64,000 bases of DNA from Lethocerus indicus (taxonomy: Eukaryota > Arthropoda > Insecta > Hemiptera > Belostomatidae), in NCBI GenBank assembly GCA_019843655.1, contig JACDQD010000102.1, positions 5,155,501 through 5,219,500 of the forward strand, given 5' to 3'. The position numbers and the translations under genes are program-made. The notes beneath the pieces were generated by a model. The model was not told the origin of the DNA, did no database searches, and was given only the letters and a program-made list of their open reading frames with translations. Of the stretch, positions 37,340 through 49,300 are shown in pieces; position 1 is the stretch's first letter; every line of letters starts with the position of its first letter.

Positions 37340-37359
37340 CACAGAGCAGACATTAACAG
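37340..37359 (+). other. Candidate 20-nt microexon
   Basis: The 3' splice site CTGTTTCTCAG ends at 37339. Twenty nucleotides later AACAG meets a consensus GTAAGT donor at 37360. The acceptor tract is short but good and the donor is perfect. Twenty nucleotides would shift the frame after the phase-0 coding exon, so inclusion would change the downstream protein or belong to a non-coding isoform. It could be a chance pairing of signals. Confidence 0.28.
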
Positions 37360-38231
37360 GTAAGTCATGTTTCAACGCCACGTCGTTTAAAAGCGATAAA
37401 ATGTGCGCAATTCTTATTATATATTTCTTTTATGTTATTTTTACTACTCTTTCCTGCCTCCGTTGAGATATTGAACCCCTCCGGGATAGTTTCCCATTGC
37501 GTTGTTTATGTTCAGTGGCATCCTGATAATCGGGAACGCGGCCTCCAATTAGTACGTGCTTTTCGATCGTGCGACTAAGTTTAATTAATTTTCAATTCGT
37601 GAAAGTTGGCCTGTGACTATAGGGTAATGATAAAGTTGATTGCCACTTCTTCCCGAATGTGGGATGAACTGAATGCGAATATTTTGGTATAGATTACTCG
37701 TTTTCACCCTACTGGTGGATTGTGTATTTATTGGTAAAAATAATCAGGGTCATTAATATTGATTGAGGGGAAATTTGACAGAAAGAATAAAATTCGTTTA
37801 CTCGGTGTCAGAGATGTCCCAGTGACATTTGAATATTTACCTAATACATCCTTTATCATTTACGCCGTATTTCTGTGACCAGTGAGCAGCCTTATACAAT
37901 TCCTCTCGCGCCGTTACTGGCACTCGGTTAGTAACAAGGGTACATGTATGTCATCATGATGAAGTACTATAAGTACTCTATTGTCACTGGATTCGGTTAG
38001 TACAAACGTAGGCCACCCCTACGTGGAATTTGATATTTCGGACCCTGGTATTCTATCATTTAGTTTTTCTTAGTTATAGTATCGTTTCTTATGGAAATTA
38101 TTTCGTCATTAAAAATGAACATCATAAGAACCAACCACATTCTAAAAATTAAGAAATACACGCTTTCTTACCGTTAGATTTGTCTGATGCACAGAAATCG
38201 CGTGACTCCCCCTTTAGAGAAACTAGAAAAA

Positions 38232-38312
38232 AAGATGGTACGAATTTGAATGCGGGACCTCCCCCGTATGATTGGTGGTCTCGGTAGCAGGCGAGCGTTA
38301 TGTAATGGGTGC
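38232..38312 (-). mobile_element. Degenerate tRNA-like fragment, minus strand
   Basis: Read on the minus strand, AACGCTCGCCTGCTACCGAG resembles a D-arm and anticodon-arm segment (stem CTCG/CGAG). It is followed about 25 nt on by GAGGTCCCGCATTCAAATTC, a decayed B box. It fits an old SINE head rather than a working tRNA. Confidence 0.27.
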
Positions 38313-39038
38313 GTGTGAAGCGTGAAGTTCGTTAAGCCGGTGTTTACCGCCCGTGGAACGGGATCGGATTCAAGGCTGTTCGCAAGCGTTTGGTGGGCGA
38401 AAAAAAGACGACTCCATCTCGCATGCCTTTGCTCTCGGGAGACCTTGCCATGCTCTGCTTCAAGCGTACGTGTACCTCCCCTTCATTTCGCTTGCTGCAT
38501 TTAGAATTATTTCGCTACAATGTTCTTATAAGAGAAGAAATCTCCCTAGGGTTAAAGATCGTTGTGCACCTTTTACTAAATAGGAATTAGTACTGTACAG
38601 TTCTGTAAAGTTAAATTTAGGGGACCAGTTCATCTCCTTTATTACAGCTCGAATACTTCTAAAAAATAAATATTTTTTGTTCAAGATATTACTATCACTG
38701 ATTTGAACGTCTGTAGAATAAGATGCATTAACATTGTAGTAATAGGATCGGCAGGATGCTAATGTGTACTATGTAATATTAGTACTCAGCTTGTGCGGAA
38801 AACGCTCCATTAAATCTTTGCTTTATGGAAACGGGGCCAGTACAGTATAGGAAGAGTTTCCATTAGCGAGGGAAAGGTTTAAGTAATACAAGTGGCAGGC
38901 TAGTGTCCGGTGTTATCGCTAAATCTCACTTGTAGGAAAGGATTCCTTTGTCTCCAGTTAACTAACTGCTTCTTGCTCTTCCCGCATTTCATTACAGACC
39001 TATGCAAGGACCTCCATTCCCATTAGCTGTCTCCCTCT

Positions 39039-39050
39039 CCCCCCCCCCCC
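39039..39050. repeat. Poly-C tract
   Basis: Twelve consecutive C preceded by a pyrimidine-rich CTCCCTCT stretch. Confidence 0.85.
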
Positions 39051-39469
39051 ATTATCTGCAGCGGAGAACCTAATTCGGTATACCGTTTTTTTGCGTCCGT
39101 TCGTTTTTCTTACCGGTGTACAAAAGTATTGCCCATTTCTTGCTGTGATATTTTATCATAACATCTTTCGTCCAAATGACCTATAATGGGGTAATTTTAT
39201 TTCAGCCGCCTCGTGATTGTTCGGTTCTACAATAGACCGATGACGGCTTGTCGCCAGCATCAATAGCTTGTAATATCCTTCCGTCAGCACATTTGCCATA
39301 AATATTACTCAGTACAGATATTTGGAATAAAATGAGAAAAGGGTAGTAAAACTCGTCTATTATTCGCTTCTCTCCAAAGCCGAATCATTCTTAATATGAG
39401 TGTAAAAACCTTTCATTAAATCGGTTTTTTACAACACCCGACCCGTGTTGTAATCCGCAATGCAGTTAA

Positions 39470-39780
39470 ATATTAATGTTTTGCCAAGGTTGCGTTCGGA
39501 GTTTTTCTTCCCCTTTTCATTTGCGTATGTCACACGGGATTTATTTGCGTCGTGAAACCTCACCGGGGCCACCGTGCGAAATATTTGGCAAATGTATGAC
39601 AACAGAAATAGATCGGGAAGGCGAGCCCCACAGTCGCGGCTCGTTGGTCTTTCAAGTTTCTTGCAAGGTCGTGCCCCTAGGTCGGTCTCGTTTATCTAGG
39701 CGCGTATCATCTGATGTATTAAATCATACTATACGTCACCGTGATAGAACAAACAGTAAACATCGCGTCATTTAAGAGTG
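39470..39780. promoter_or_regulatory. GC-richer non-coding block
   Basis: A 99-codon + strand frame is open (39476-39775) but begins with TTG. The frame lacks bounding splice signals and resembles no family. It is most likely a non-coding island. Confidence 0.25.
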
Positions 39781-40509
39781 CTGTTATTCTCGCTTTTAAA
39801 TTCTGCTAATAACCTATAAAAAGGATTCCGACAAACTGTAGGAGAAGTCGTCATAGAGTTAGCTGTCGAAACTGAAATTACGCGATTATAATCTCCGCAT
39901 TAAGTAGCAATGTAGAAATATTTGAGTTTGAATTCTACGTGTATTCGTTGAAATTAATAGACAACACATTTATTACTTCGCTTTGAACAAAAACAGTTAC
40001 TCTGACGTTTAATTAAAATCTTTAGTTACTGCCCACAGCCCCCCTCCCACCAAACGCATTTGCCTTTTTTTACGATCCGTAATTAGAGGCTGTTACTGGT
40101 AGAGAAATAAAACTGGTTTTTACCATATTATAAAAAAAAGGCTTTAAATTTATGGCGTATAAAGCCCAGGGAACATTTACGGTTGTCCATTAGTGTTTCA
40201 GAACGCGGGACGTGTGCTTGTTTATGTCCACTTATGACCGATGAATTTGTATCGTCAGTGAAGTCAATGTGCCATATATCCGTTGTCCATAACGGAAGAA
40301 TGTTTTCTGTATTATGGATGTCTTTATTGGGGATCAAATCGCTAATTTTCTTGCATTTCATCCAGGGCATGTTTAATATCAATGTTCTGAATACATCGCG
40401 CCTACCTCTTAAATTTTTGGTATATCGAGTCATGAAAGGTATATTCTTGTGTTATATGCAGAAATGTTTTTTTATAATAAGGCCTGCTTCATTTATACAT
40501 AAACCATAG

Positions 40510-40920
40510 GCAGACTTGGTTTTCTATCCCCAACCCGGCCCCATTCGTCGCCATAAATTCCTCGCCGGTTTCCTAAGAGCGGCCCATTAATTTGACCGTC
40601 ATTGTTGGGGACGGCGGTGGCGGTGGCTGAGCCTCAACAATCCTAACCAGTTTCACTTAACCGACGCCGGATTCCAGCTCGCGGAGTCCCCTTTCTCTCC
40701 CTACTCCAATATATATCTATCTCTTGCATTCCTCCCCTTTCCAGTCTACGACCTCTCCTCGAACCGGGAGACTATTTGTTCCCCTTCGCTCCCTGAACGG
40801 ATTTTCAAACGCATTGAATTTGATCGTAAATTTGAAATTTGGTGGAAGAGTCCTCGAACTTGGTTCTTGTTCCGCACTAGCGAGTTCGACGCCGTCACCA
40901 TAATCTCCTCCCTTCAATTG
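40510..40920. promoter_or_regulatory. GC-rich island with paired SOX-like sites
   Basis: CATTGTTGG (about 40600) and CAACAATCC (about 40636) form an inverted SOX-like pair around a GGCGGTGGCGGTGG stretch. CCATAAA (40551-40557) and TTAATTTGACC occur in the left part. No exon is recognised. Confidence 0.36.
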
Positions 40921-41139
40921 TTCCGATTATTTATAAGAAAAATTTGCCGTTTTATATCATATATTTCATTTCTAATAATATCCGTGGTGTGGCGGTTCAA
41001 ATGAAGATTATATACCCCTCATTAGAGTTAACATAGGAATGAATATGGTTACTATGTATGGTGTAGCTAAACCAAAATAATTGTTAAATTAATTTGGCGT
41101 CGTATGGGATTAATTATATACTATTTAGGTAATTGGAGA

Positions 41140-41660
41140 CATTTTTCCGGCCCAACCAATCTGCCGCTTACTTTTAGCCTAGTCTAAGCCATTCTGAAAA
41201 CGGTGCAGAATCCTCTGTAGTAAACGTTTCGGGGTGCTGACACAGGAACGCGTTCGGTATATAGAATTTTTATCGTACTTTTGGCTCTTATATAAGGGAA
41301 ACTCGATAGGATCGCCCATAACCGGTCACGAAATTGAATCTCGGGTAAAGAAACGATAGGGGGCGGTTGGGTTTTATGCCCAGAAACGTCCTACCGTCCT
41401 AATACCTATCTCTTCCGACTCGTTCTCCGTTTTCCAGAATGTGCGTTGTCGTTTATTTGTCTTCTTCGCTAGGCCCTGTATATACTGAGGGAAACGTTCA
41501 GTTACGAAACGCACACGGCCCGAACGTCTAGAACGTTTGTTTATAACCTGTTGACCTTAGCCCAATAAATAAGGGAACAAAGGCGGTAATCTTCGTTGAA
41601 GGATTTCCCCACCGCGGGATTCAGGGACTGCTGCTTTGTGTCCCTCGATCGGACTAGTGG
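41140..41660. promoter_or_regulatory. Diffuse GC-richer region with a CTCF-like core
   Basis: TAGGGGGCG at 41357-41365 matches the core of the CTCF motif. The rest has scattered CCGG and no coding frame. Confidence 0.28.
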
Positions 41661-42712
41661 CTGCATTTTATAAATGGACTACAATTGTTTTATTTAACTG
41701 TGAACCTTAAATGATTGCGCTCCTTCTCCTACGATTACTCGCCGCCGGATTTGTTTTATCTTATTTCCGTAGTAGTTGTAGTGTCTGGTTGAAAGTATAG
41801 TCGAATGATTCAGGATTAATAGAGTTCATTTCCTGTATGTATATTGCTTATCTGCTGACGTGGTTGTGATCCCGACTCTTTCAATAATGCCACGCTATCA
41901 ACTCACACTTCGAATGATCAATCCAAATCCAGGATACGTCTCGGAAACCTTTTTGTTATCTCTTTCATATATTTTGCATACATTTAATATTATACTAATA
42001 TTAAATTATCGAGTTGGTCAGTTTAGGAATTTATTTTTATTAATATTTGTTTTTAGATTGACGTCGTTATATGGAAATTACGGATTAAGTGTCAGTAAAG
42101 GATGTCTGGAAAATGTCTGTGTCATTTTTGAAATACTAAAATAAAAACGCGATGTCAATCGTCGTTTCGTGGGGCAATTATACTCAAAAAACGATTATAT
42201 TGTCCTACATTATATTTGTCTCTTGCGATAAATATCCTTTCTATTGTCTAGGAAATTCATCGAGCCTTTCCACCGCGCTGGGTATACGCGCGCGGAAATA
42301 AATCCGACAGCGCAGTTTCTATTGTTTTCCCCCTGGTCTAGTAGTCGTTGGTCGGTATGCTTATTTATTACTGGCGGGGCTACCCGTGCCTCGGTTATTA
42401 TTTGTTAGTCCCCTTGTCAAAATGCAGCTCTCGTATCTCCTCCCGATATTTCTCCCCCATGTTTATGACTTGATGAATTTGGGAAAAAAATGTTGTAAAC
42501 GTAGGAACTAATCCATTCTTTATTTTACATAATCAAATTTACATGCATATAGTAGGCGTAGCCATGCCAACTGATATTTAAAAAACAATCATAAAAATAT
42601 AGTTTCCTCATTTCAAGCGAACAGGAAAAGATGAATGAAAACCATGGTCTTAAGGAAATCAATATGATTACAGGTATGAAATGTCTTAACGCAGGTAACA
42701 CGTCAGAGGCTC

Positions 42713-42727
42713 GCGGGGAAACCCCGC
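42713..42727. repeat. GC-only 6-bp hairpin
   Basis: GCGGGG (42713-42718) pairs with CCCCGC (42722-42727) around AAA, in an otherwise AT-rich stretch. No U-tract follows, and the eukaryotic context makes a bacterial-type terminator unlikely. Confidence 0.4.
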
Positions 42728-42939
42728 AGAAAGCACTTCGGCGGTAATACCCAAAATTTTACAATGTTCTCTACTTGTTAAGCAGGCAACCAACAAAGAA
42801 ATGAATATGCATGACGGGTATTTCTTACAACAAACGAGGCCATAAATTATTTCGGGATTTCCAACGCTCCGCTTAACTTCATCCCTATCAACTTTTTGGA
42901 GTCGAATATATAAATTAAATTATGTCGAGTTTATAAATT

Positions 42940-43125
42940 AAAACATGTCAGTGAGATCCATTCCCACCGAAATCCATAAAGAGTTCTCCGGTTCGTTGAA
43001 GCGTTATAGGGAGAAGCCAAACGGAGTGAACGAAATTTGCGATAGCGTTTCGAACCGGAGCTCTCGGTTTCATTTCCGCTCATGGGTCCCCTTTGAGATT
43101 TCCGGCGTTTCTTTGTAACGGTTGA
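42940..43125. promoter_or_regulatory. GC-richer block
   Basis: It contains CCATAAA (42974-42980) and a loose inverted pair CTCCGGTTCG / CGAACCGGAG (about 42986-42995 and 43051-43060). It is a candidate regulatory or repeat-derived segment. Confidence 0.3.
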
Positions 43126-43545
43126 TGTCTTCTTCTACGAAGGAAGTGCACATCATTAAAAAAATGTTGTTCCTTGTCCCACGACGATATGAGCTGGGTT
43201 TATTAATTTTACCAAGACGTTAGACTCTAAGATAGATGAAGTATACATGATGAAATATTGAAAATGACGTAACTATCTTTCTTACAATTGTTTTCAATTT
43301 TCGTTACCGTACTTTGCATATCAGTCAGGCATCTCAACAACAATATTAATAAACTATTTGAATATTTCAGAGACAACAGGTTTGGCCGTTTGAATAGATT
43401 TTCTCAATATACCTTTTGCCATTTGAGTATATAGATGTAAAATATTCACTTCTTTCCGGACAGTAGCCAAAGAAAGCCCTCGTAATTATGGTATATTGGA
43501 GTTATTCAGTAATCAAAAAAAGTGCGGTGTAACCTCCTTTTTTAA

Positions 43546-43584
43546 CATTCCTTTACATAAACCTCAGGTATATGTAAAGGAATG
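43546..43584. repeat. Perfect 14-bp hairpin
   Basis: CATTCCTTTACATA (43546-43559) and TATGTAAAGGAATG (43571-43584) are exact reverse complements separated by an 11-nt loop containing CCTCAGG. The stem does not extend outwards, so it is shorter than a usual microRNA precursor. It may be a small inverted repeat or a structured RNA segment within the intron. Confidence 0.6.
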
Positions 43585-43594
43585 AGACAGCGTC

Positions 43595-43825
43595 ATGTCT
43601 GGGCCCGTTCTGAGACAACTCGTCTGCAGAGCGTCCCAACGGGCTAAGCTTTAAATTGAGTTTCCGCGATGTTTGCTGCCGGGGCTGGGTAAATAAATAA
43701 AACACGCGGCTCCCCATTCTCCGCCGGTATTAGAACCGCTCCAAACTCTAAGCCCACCCTTGGGGCCAAAACAGAACGCAGTCTCTCTACAAGAGACACA
43801 CTCAAATCTCATAGTATTCGTTCGA
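43595..43825. promoter_or_regulatory. GC-richer block
   Basis: It starts just after the 14-bp hairpin and includes a forkhead-type TAAATAAATAAAACA and GGGGC-rich segments. No coding frame is present. Confidence 0.27.
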
Positions 43826-44039
43826 CGTGGAGATTACACGAGAATCACGTACGCAATTGTAGTAACGTTCACCTAGTTCAACCGGGTTTTATCCAAGCGT
43901 TTTACTAGCTTTTTGACCTCTAACGAAATTTACTCTTTAGAATTTCGTTGACATAAAAATTATACGAATACATTATTCGAAGAATATATTCAGCTTTTAA
44001 CTCATTTTATTAATTTTTGCCGAGTTGGAATATTTGCAA

Positions 44040-44390
44040 AGCCAGTTTTGCGGAGGCCCTTCACGGGTCGAGGGTTCCAGAGCAAAGTGGGTGGTAGATT
44101 TCGGGGGCGACTTAATTCAGGACCGGTAGGTAATGTAGGGGGAGTCAGCCTCTGCTATGGGTCATGGGGGTTGCGGGGGGGGGGCGTGTTGAATGCCTGG
44201 GCGCTTCTCCGCGCGCGCGTGTGTGCCAGAGAGAGGGACCAGGTCGCGTGCCCATCTACACCGGGAGAGAGCGAGAGCCATATAATGAATTTGCTGAGAG
44301 AGGAGGTCATGACCCCCCTTCCCCCCCTTTTGGATTCGGTAGGGGAACCCACCACGCCCTCTCACCCGTTATTCTCACTTACCGAAAATC
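44040..44390. promoter_or_regulatory. G-rich, CpG-rich island, possible promoter
   Basis: A run of ten G near 44176, GCGCGCGCGTGTGTG near 44210 and several CCGG. A 146-codon + strand frame (44048-44488) is open here but starts with a non-ATG codon. The frame has no splice signals or family resemblance. It may be an alternative promoter or enhancer in the long intron. Confidence 0.3.
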
Positions 44391-44399
44391 CATACATCT

Positions 44400-46219
44400 G
44401 TTCTTGTTCTATATGGGCGTTGTCATTGCTATTATACTTTCCAACCATACATCACGTCATTTTTCATTGTTCGTTTCAGTTAAAATAAATGTTCCTATAC
44501 TTGTCAAATCAAACTTGAAAATAACATTGTTACTGGAACCTTAAGGAATCGCGATAATACGAAATTTTCATTTTCTACCATATCATTAAAAATGTTTTAA
44601 TAAAAATGTTGTAATAGTTTTATATAATAGTATTTTGACTTTTTATTCTGCAGAACTTGGAAGGATAATAGTAACATTTCATTACAGTTTTTGGTAAAGT
44701 TCATTTAAATGACTCTCATGGATTTCATTAAAGCATATGACAGAGTTATATAGTTTTGGGTTGAGCAACTTCCCCGAGTCACAAATATGGTTTAAATTGG
44801 AGGCACTCGAGCTGGACAAGGCAGATTTAAAATTCCACGCGGGTTTACTCCTGGAGGGTTTTTTTCTTAAATTCCGCGAAGGCAATTTTCAATGAACCAG
44901 TTTTAACCGGTTCTTGGCAATTTCCTTCTTTTACGGTTCAGCTATTACTAGTTTTTAGCTTGCAATTTCTGTTTTTGTCGGGCTCATCTTTCTCTCTGAT
45001 TGTATTACTTCATGGAAATTAATTTTAGAAGAACCATTTTTAGAGATATGAAGTATTTTGTTCTTGGGAAAGGCTTCAAGAATTATTGTGAAATATATTT
45101 TCAAAGTACACGCTAATTATTTATTCATATCAAGTGTTTTCGGTACGCCTCTTGTTTGCTTATCAAACAGCAATCTTATTAAGCATAACAGATAAATAAC
45201 TGTATAAATAGATTAGTAAAATAAAAGATTAATTTTATGCTACGCGTTAATTTATAATCATTTTGTGTTTTAATATCTTCTCCTTTTTGATATTATTTGG
45301 CATGATTTGATATAATCTCAGTGATTAAGTATTTTACATGGAAGATTTTGCATTTTCAAAACAGTAGAATCCCACAATCGCTTGTAGATAGGTTGAGTTA
45401 ATCCAGAAGGAGTGGTTTGTTGTGTTGAATCCATTATCTGTATTGCCGGTGGTGGCGATGGTGGTGGGTACGCGTAACCCATGGCAACACCCCCTCTCCG
45501 TATTTCGGTTAATGTTGGCATCAAGGGACCTATACATCACGGCGCACTGGGGAAAGTGAATAACGTCCAATCATTATTTTGGTCTCCGAAGCAACGAGTT
45601 CTTGGTTTCTAAGGGTATACCGCAGAATCCGGGTGGCCATTTCCCGTTAAGAGCGGTTTAATGGGTGCCTTCTTACGAATCATAAAATATTATTATATTG
45701 TTTTTCCAGTGATATTACTTAAACGTTATGTGACGGGTTAAATGAAAGTTGGATTCTCCAACATTCTTTCGATAGAAATAAATCATCATCGCATTTAAAT
45801 CGGTTAAGCATCGATTACGGTTAATTTTTACCACTTTTCTGAAAGATAAATTCGTTTGGGTTTTTATAGCCCGTAGTCCCACTCGGTCGCAAAGTATCGT
45901 ATCACGTGTTGGCGGCACAGTTCCGCTAAATCGCTCTATTTTTAAGGATTCTCAGGGAAGCCTTTTAACATATTTTGGGTCGGCACAGTTACGTATTCAA
46001 TTAGTGGACAGTCGATTCCTATTTACCCAACCAAATAAGCCGCATTCCTAGTTTCTTTAAAATGCCGGTATATATGGTTCGTGTCAGTCAAAGTGTTCCG
46101 ATTATGCGCCCATTCATTTCATAAAACGGTGATCGTGAAGTGTTATTAGTGTCTCTGAGAGTTGGATTATCGAAGATACAGCTGTCTGTCACCGATCTCA
46201 TTCTTCTGTCATTTGGTTG
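44400..46219. other. AT-rich intronic sequence
   Basis: Nothing recognised. Confidence 0.55.
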
Positions 46220-46359
46220 ACCGGTTTCAGAATAACGCCATCGTGAGTGCCAAAATACATGTTTTAGTTACAAAACATAAAAGTACCGGGGACGCTTCTT
46301 TCGTTTTCTAACTCACGCCTTTATTTAGTTACTGATGATGGCGTTATTCTGAAACCGGT
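46220..46359. mobile_element. 140-bp element with perfect 23-bp inverted repeats (MITE-like)
   Basis: The left arm, 46220-46242 (starting ACCGGTTTCAGAATAACG), is the exact reverse complement of the right arm, 46337-46359. The interior is about 94 bp and carries an extra inverted GTGAGT (46243-46248) and ACTCAC (46311-46316) pair, so the original dyad was longer and has an insertion in one arm. No clear target-site duplication is visible and no protein is encoded. It fits a non-autonomous element or one copy of a dispersed hairpin repeat. Simple chance is very unlikely for a 23-bp perfect dyad. Confidence 0.55.
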
Positions 46360-49300
46360 TGCAATTATATCTATCGTGTTTCTAATTTATATTGAGCTGC
46401 TTGAATTGGGGCTAGAAAACCTACGATGTCATTTAAGATAACCTTGTTTGTCCTGTCAAAGATGAGATAATAGCCTCTGTGTATAGAATATCCGCCTTCA
46501 TACCGCCTTTTAAATTGCTTATCTTTATTTAGATATGACCCGCGTCGCAAATGCTAAGAAATGTCCGTTTGGGCCTATGTCTAGTGGTCATGAAATTAAA
46601 ATGAAACCGGTTCCCGTTAAAAATTCAGGCCGCTAGTAACACTGGAGCTACGTGTTGGAAATTTCTCTTGGGGGCGTTGTCGATATTCAGACGTAGCCCT
46701 CTTGGCATTGACCCGAACAACTTGGAAGATCTTGTTGAAACGTGTCTCTTATTTATAACGTTTCTCACTGCTTTCTATTTAGTTAGACGACACTTTCTCA
46801 GCTTCGCCTTTTGTATTAGAATATGTTTCGTCGGATAGTTGCATTCTTTTTGTTTTACATAATGCACACAAAAGATATGTTGAACCCTAAAACATTCACT
46901 AACTGTTTATATTTAAAACGTTAACAACTATCACCCGATAACATAATCTTCAGTCTATACATGTGATGATATTGGCGAATTTGGTTTTTGCAATAATGGT
47001 TCAAAAAGATGAACCGATTTCGGCCTCCAGTTTCATCAATTCAGTTCCTTTATTCGCCCCCCATAAAACGGCGCCTGTTTCGTCATCCGATTTCGGCCAG
47101 TACGCTCGTTCTTTTCAACGGTAACGACTGTTCCGAGCTCGTGAAGAAGGGCCGTGTCATTAGTGGTCTTCATTTTGGCGGTTCCATACCGGGTGGGGGG
47201 TGAATAACTACAGCTAAAATGTAAGAGAGCCTGCAAGAGATAAATGGGCAATTACAACCAACTCGCTCAATTAGCCGATCCGAACCAAGTGTTTTTTGAA
47301 TTTTTGAATTAACTTGCAGTATTTTTTACTCAATGTTCAATTTAATTACTGTGCATTTCCGGTGGCAAACTAAGAATTAATTTACTCCTTTTTATACCTG
47401 AAGATTCATGTCGCAATTATTTCACTAAATACTGTTATAAATGTTCTGTCATGATTTCCTTTTTATTTTAATTGAGTGAGATTTGTAATGGGGATGCTGC
47501 TGACGGATTCAATTCACTTGAGACAGTAAAACTGGGAAGAAAATATTTAATGAAGGTTAATATGAGTGGGAAGTCACCGACCAAGTGGAGGTGGATTCTC
47601 CTGTGGGAGTTATTGACGATGGGAAAAGGTTCTGTTCTGCGCTCATTCAGCATTATAGCCCAAAACGACAGTAGCCCTACAATGACTCCAGGTGTCCCAG
47701 TAGTTTATTGTCAGGTCATTATTTAGCATGAGGCCAAGAACCCCGGCCTCCAATACCTGGCATTGTTGCTTTTCCCAAAGCCTTTCAACACCCCGATTGT
47801 TGTTAAGAATTTAATTTTTGTTTAAAATGCAATCGCTACTCCCTTTCATTTCAATCCTGTTGTCACCTCCACGAATACTTTAATTTCAACCTAACTGTAT
47901 ACTTGTTTTTGGAACAATTCTTCTCCTTACACCCGTGCCACCTAATACAAGGAAGGTTTCGCGTTCTTGGAATTACCACTCTCTTAATTGAGGATACTTT
48001 CACAAAGACAACTCGTAATAGTCCATCAGGAAAATTCCCATATTCCCATTTCTATGATAAAGGAAAATACTTTGATACCTGGTGGTCCGAGAGATGTTTT
48101 CGAATACTAACATTTTTGCGATATTTTATCTCCTCACGCACTTGGTTTCCCGCTATCTTCAGTAGCAGACGAAATATTTTTAATCGGTCCGAAGTTGATT
48201 AGATATTTGTAGAAAATAATGATATCGTTGGTTATTTTCCTAGTGTTATCAGAAGATACTTTTTTATTGGATAGATTTTTTTTAGTTCGCTGTTGCTCTG
48301 TTAAACACGGTCTAATCGTCTTCACAAATCCGGATACTGGTGCTATATGCTCAAAGTCTGTGAGGTATTATAGTAGTCTTTCATTATTTCAACAATTCTG
48401 GTTAAATCTAATCTCCCAACCCTTACTAAACTACAACTATGCTCCGATAACTGTTAAAATATATAAGGAAATAGGTTATGGTAGAATATAATTTAATAGA
48501 CAATCGTCAGTTTGCGATGTTAACGTTCGTTGAGCTATACATTTTGTGTCTTGTTTTTATAAGCTGTTTTTTTAACTTGTATTCCCCTCTAGATACTCCT
48601 ATCTATGCACATCTGGAAACCAGGCCTCACCAATATCCTGTCCGGTTGTCACCACATAATACAAGTAATTGTACGCACATATACATGTATAAATCCTATG
48701 AATGTATAGTTGTTATCAGCATGAGGTGAACTATATTTTCTTTGGGCGGGAACGGTTTTCCCGAAAGCCAATTAGAGGTTTTCCGCCAGCGTAACGGAAG
48801 AAAAATCTTGCTATGAGACGTATCTGGACGAAGTCATTTTAACCTTACTACTGACTGCATTCTTTATAGAAAATCGAGGTCGGGATAATGGCGGTTTTTT
48901 CCTGAGAACCGCCGACCCTTCGCAAAAGGAAGTTACTAAGCTTATAAGAGTTCATGACGTCCTTGCTCAGACATTTTTTCTGTACTCCTCACCTTTATTA
49001 CATTCAAGCTTCACATTACATGACTTCGCATTTTTCAATTGTTATAGGAAATATTGTTAAATGGTTCTCACTACAGTCATTAGTACTGGGAAACTTGTAT
49101 TTAGAAAAAAATCAAGTCAAACAGTGCCATAATTTGGTGGCTTTTTTATCGCGTCAATCGAATCAGATATAAATATACCGCAATTGTGCAGTGTAGGTAT
49201 AAAAAATATTGGTGATTCCCGGCATTTAAACATGTTTGAGAATCGTCCATTTAGAAAATCGGAATTAAATTCAACCGGACGTAGCTGCGGCATATTGTTG

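Noticed and set aside
10660..39880. Shared 14-mer CGAAACTGAAATTA near 10660 and 39870
   Set aside because: Several 14-bp matches are expected by chance within 64 kb, and the flanks do not align.
42713..42727. GC hairpin as a bacterial-type terminator
   Set aside because: There is no U-tract, and the window is eukaryotic.
9251..42980. Recurrent CCATAAA (Hox/Abd-B-like) motifs at 9251, 13943, 26822, 28566, 39296, 40551, 42840 and 42974
   Set aside because: A 7-mer is expected about this often by chance in 64 kb counted on both strands, so the count is not evidence of Hox regulation.
44048..44488. 146-codon frame, the longest + strand opening in the window
   Set aside because: It does not start with ATG and is open only because the block is G-rich. 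Overlapping frames are open on both strands.
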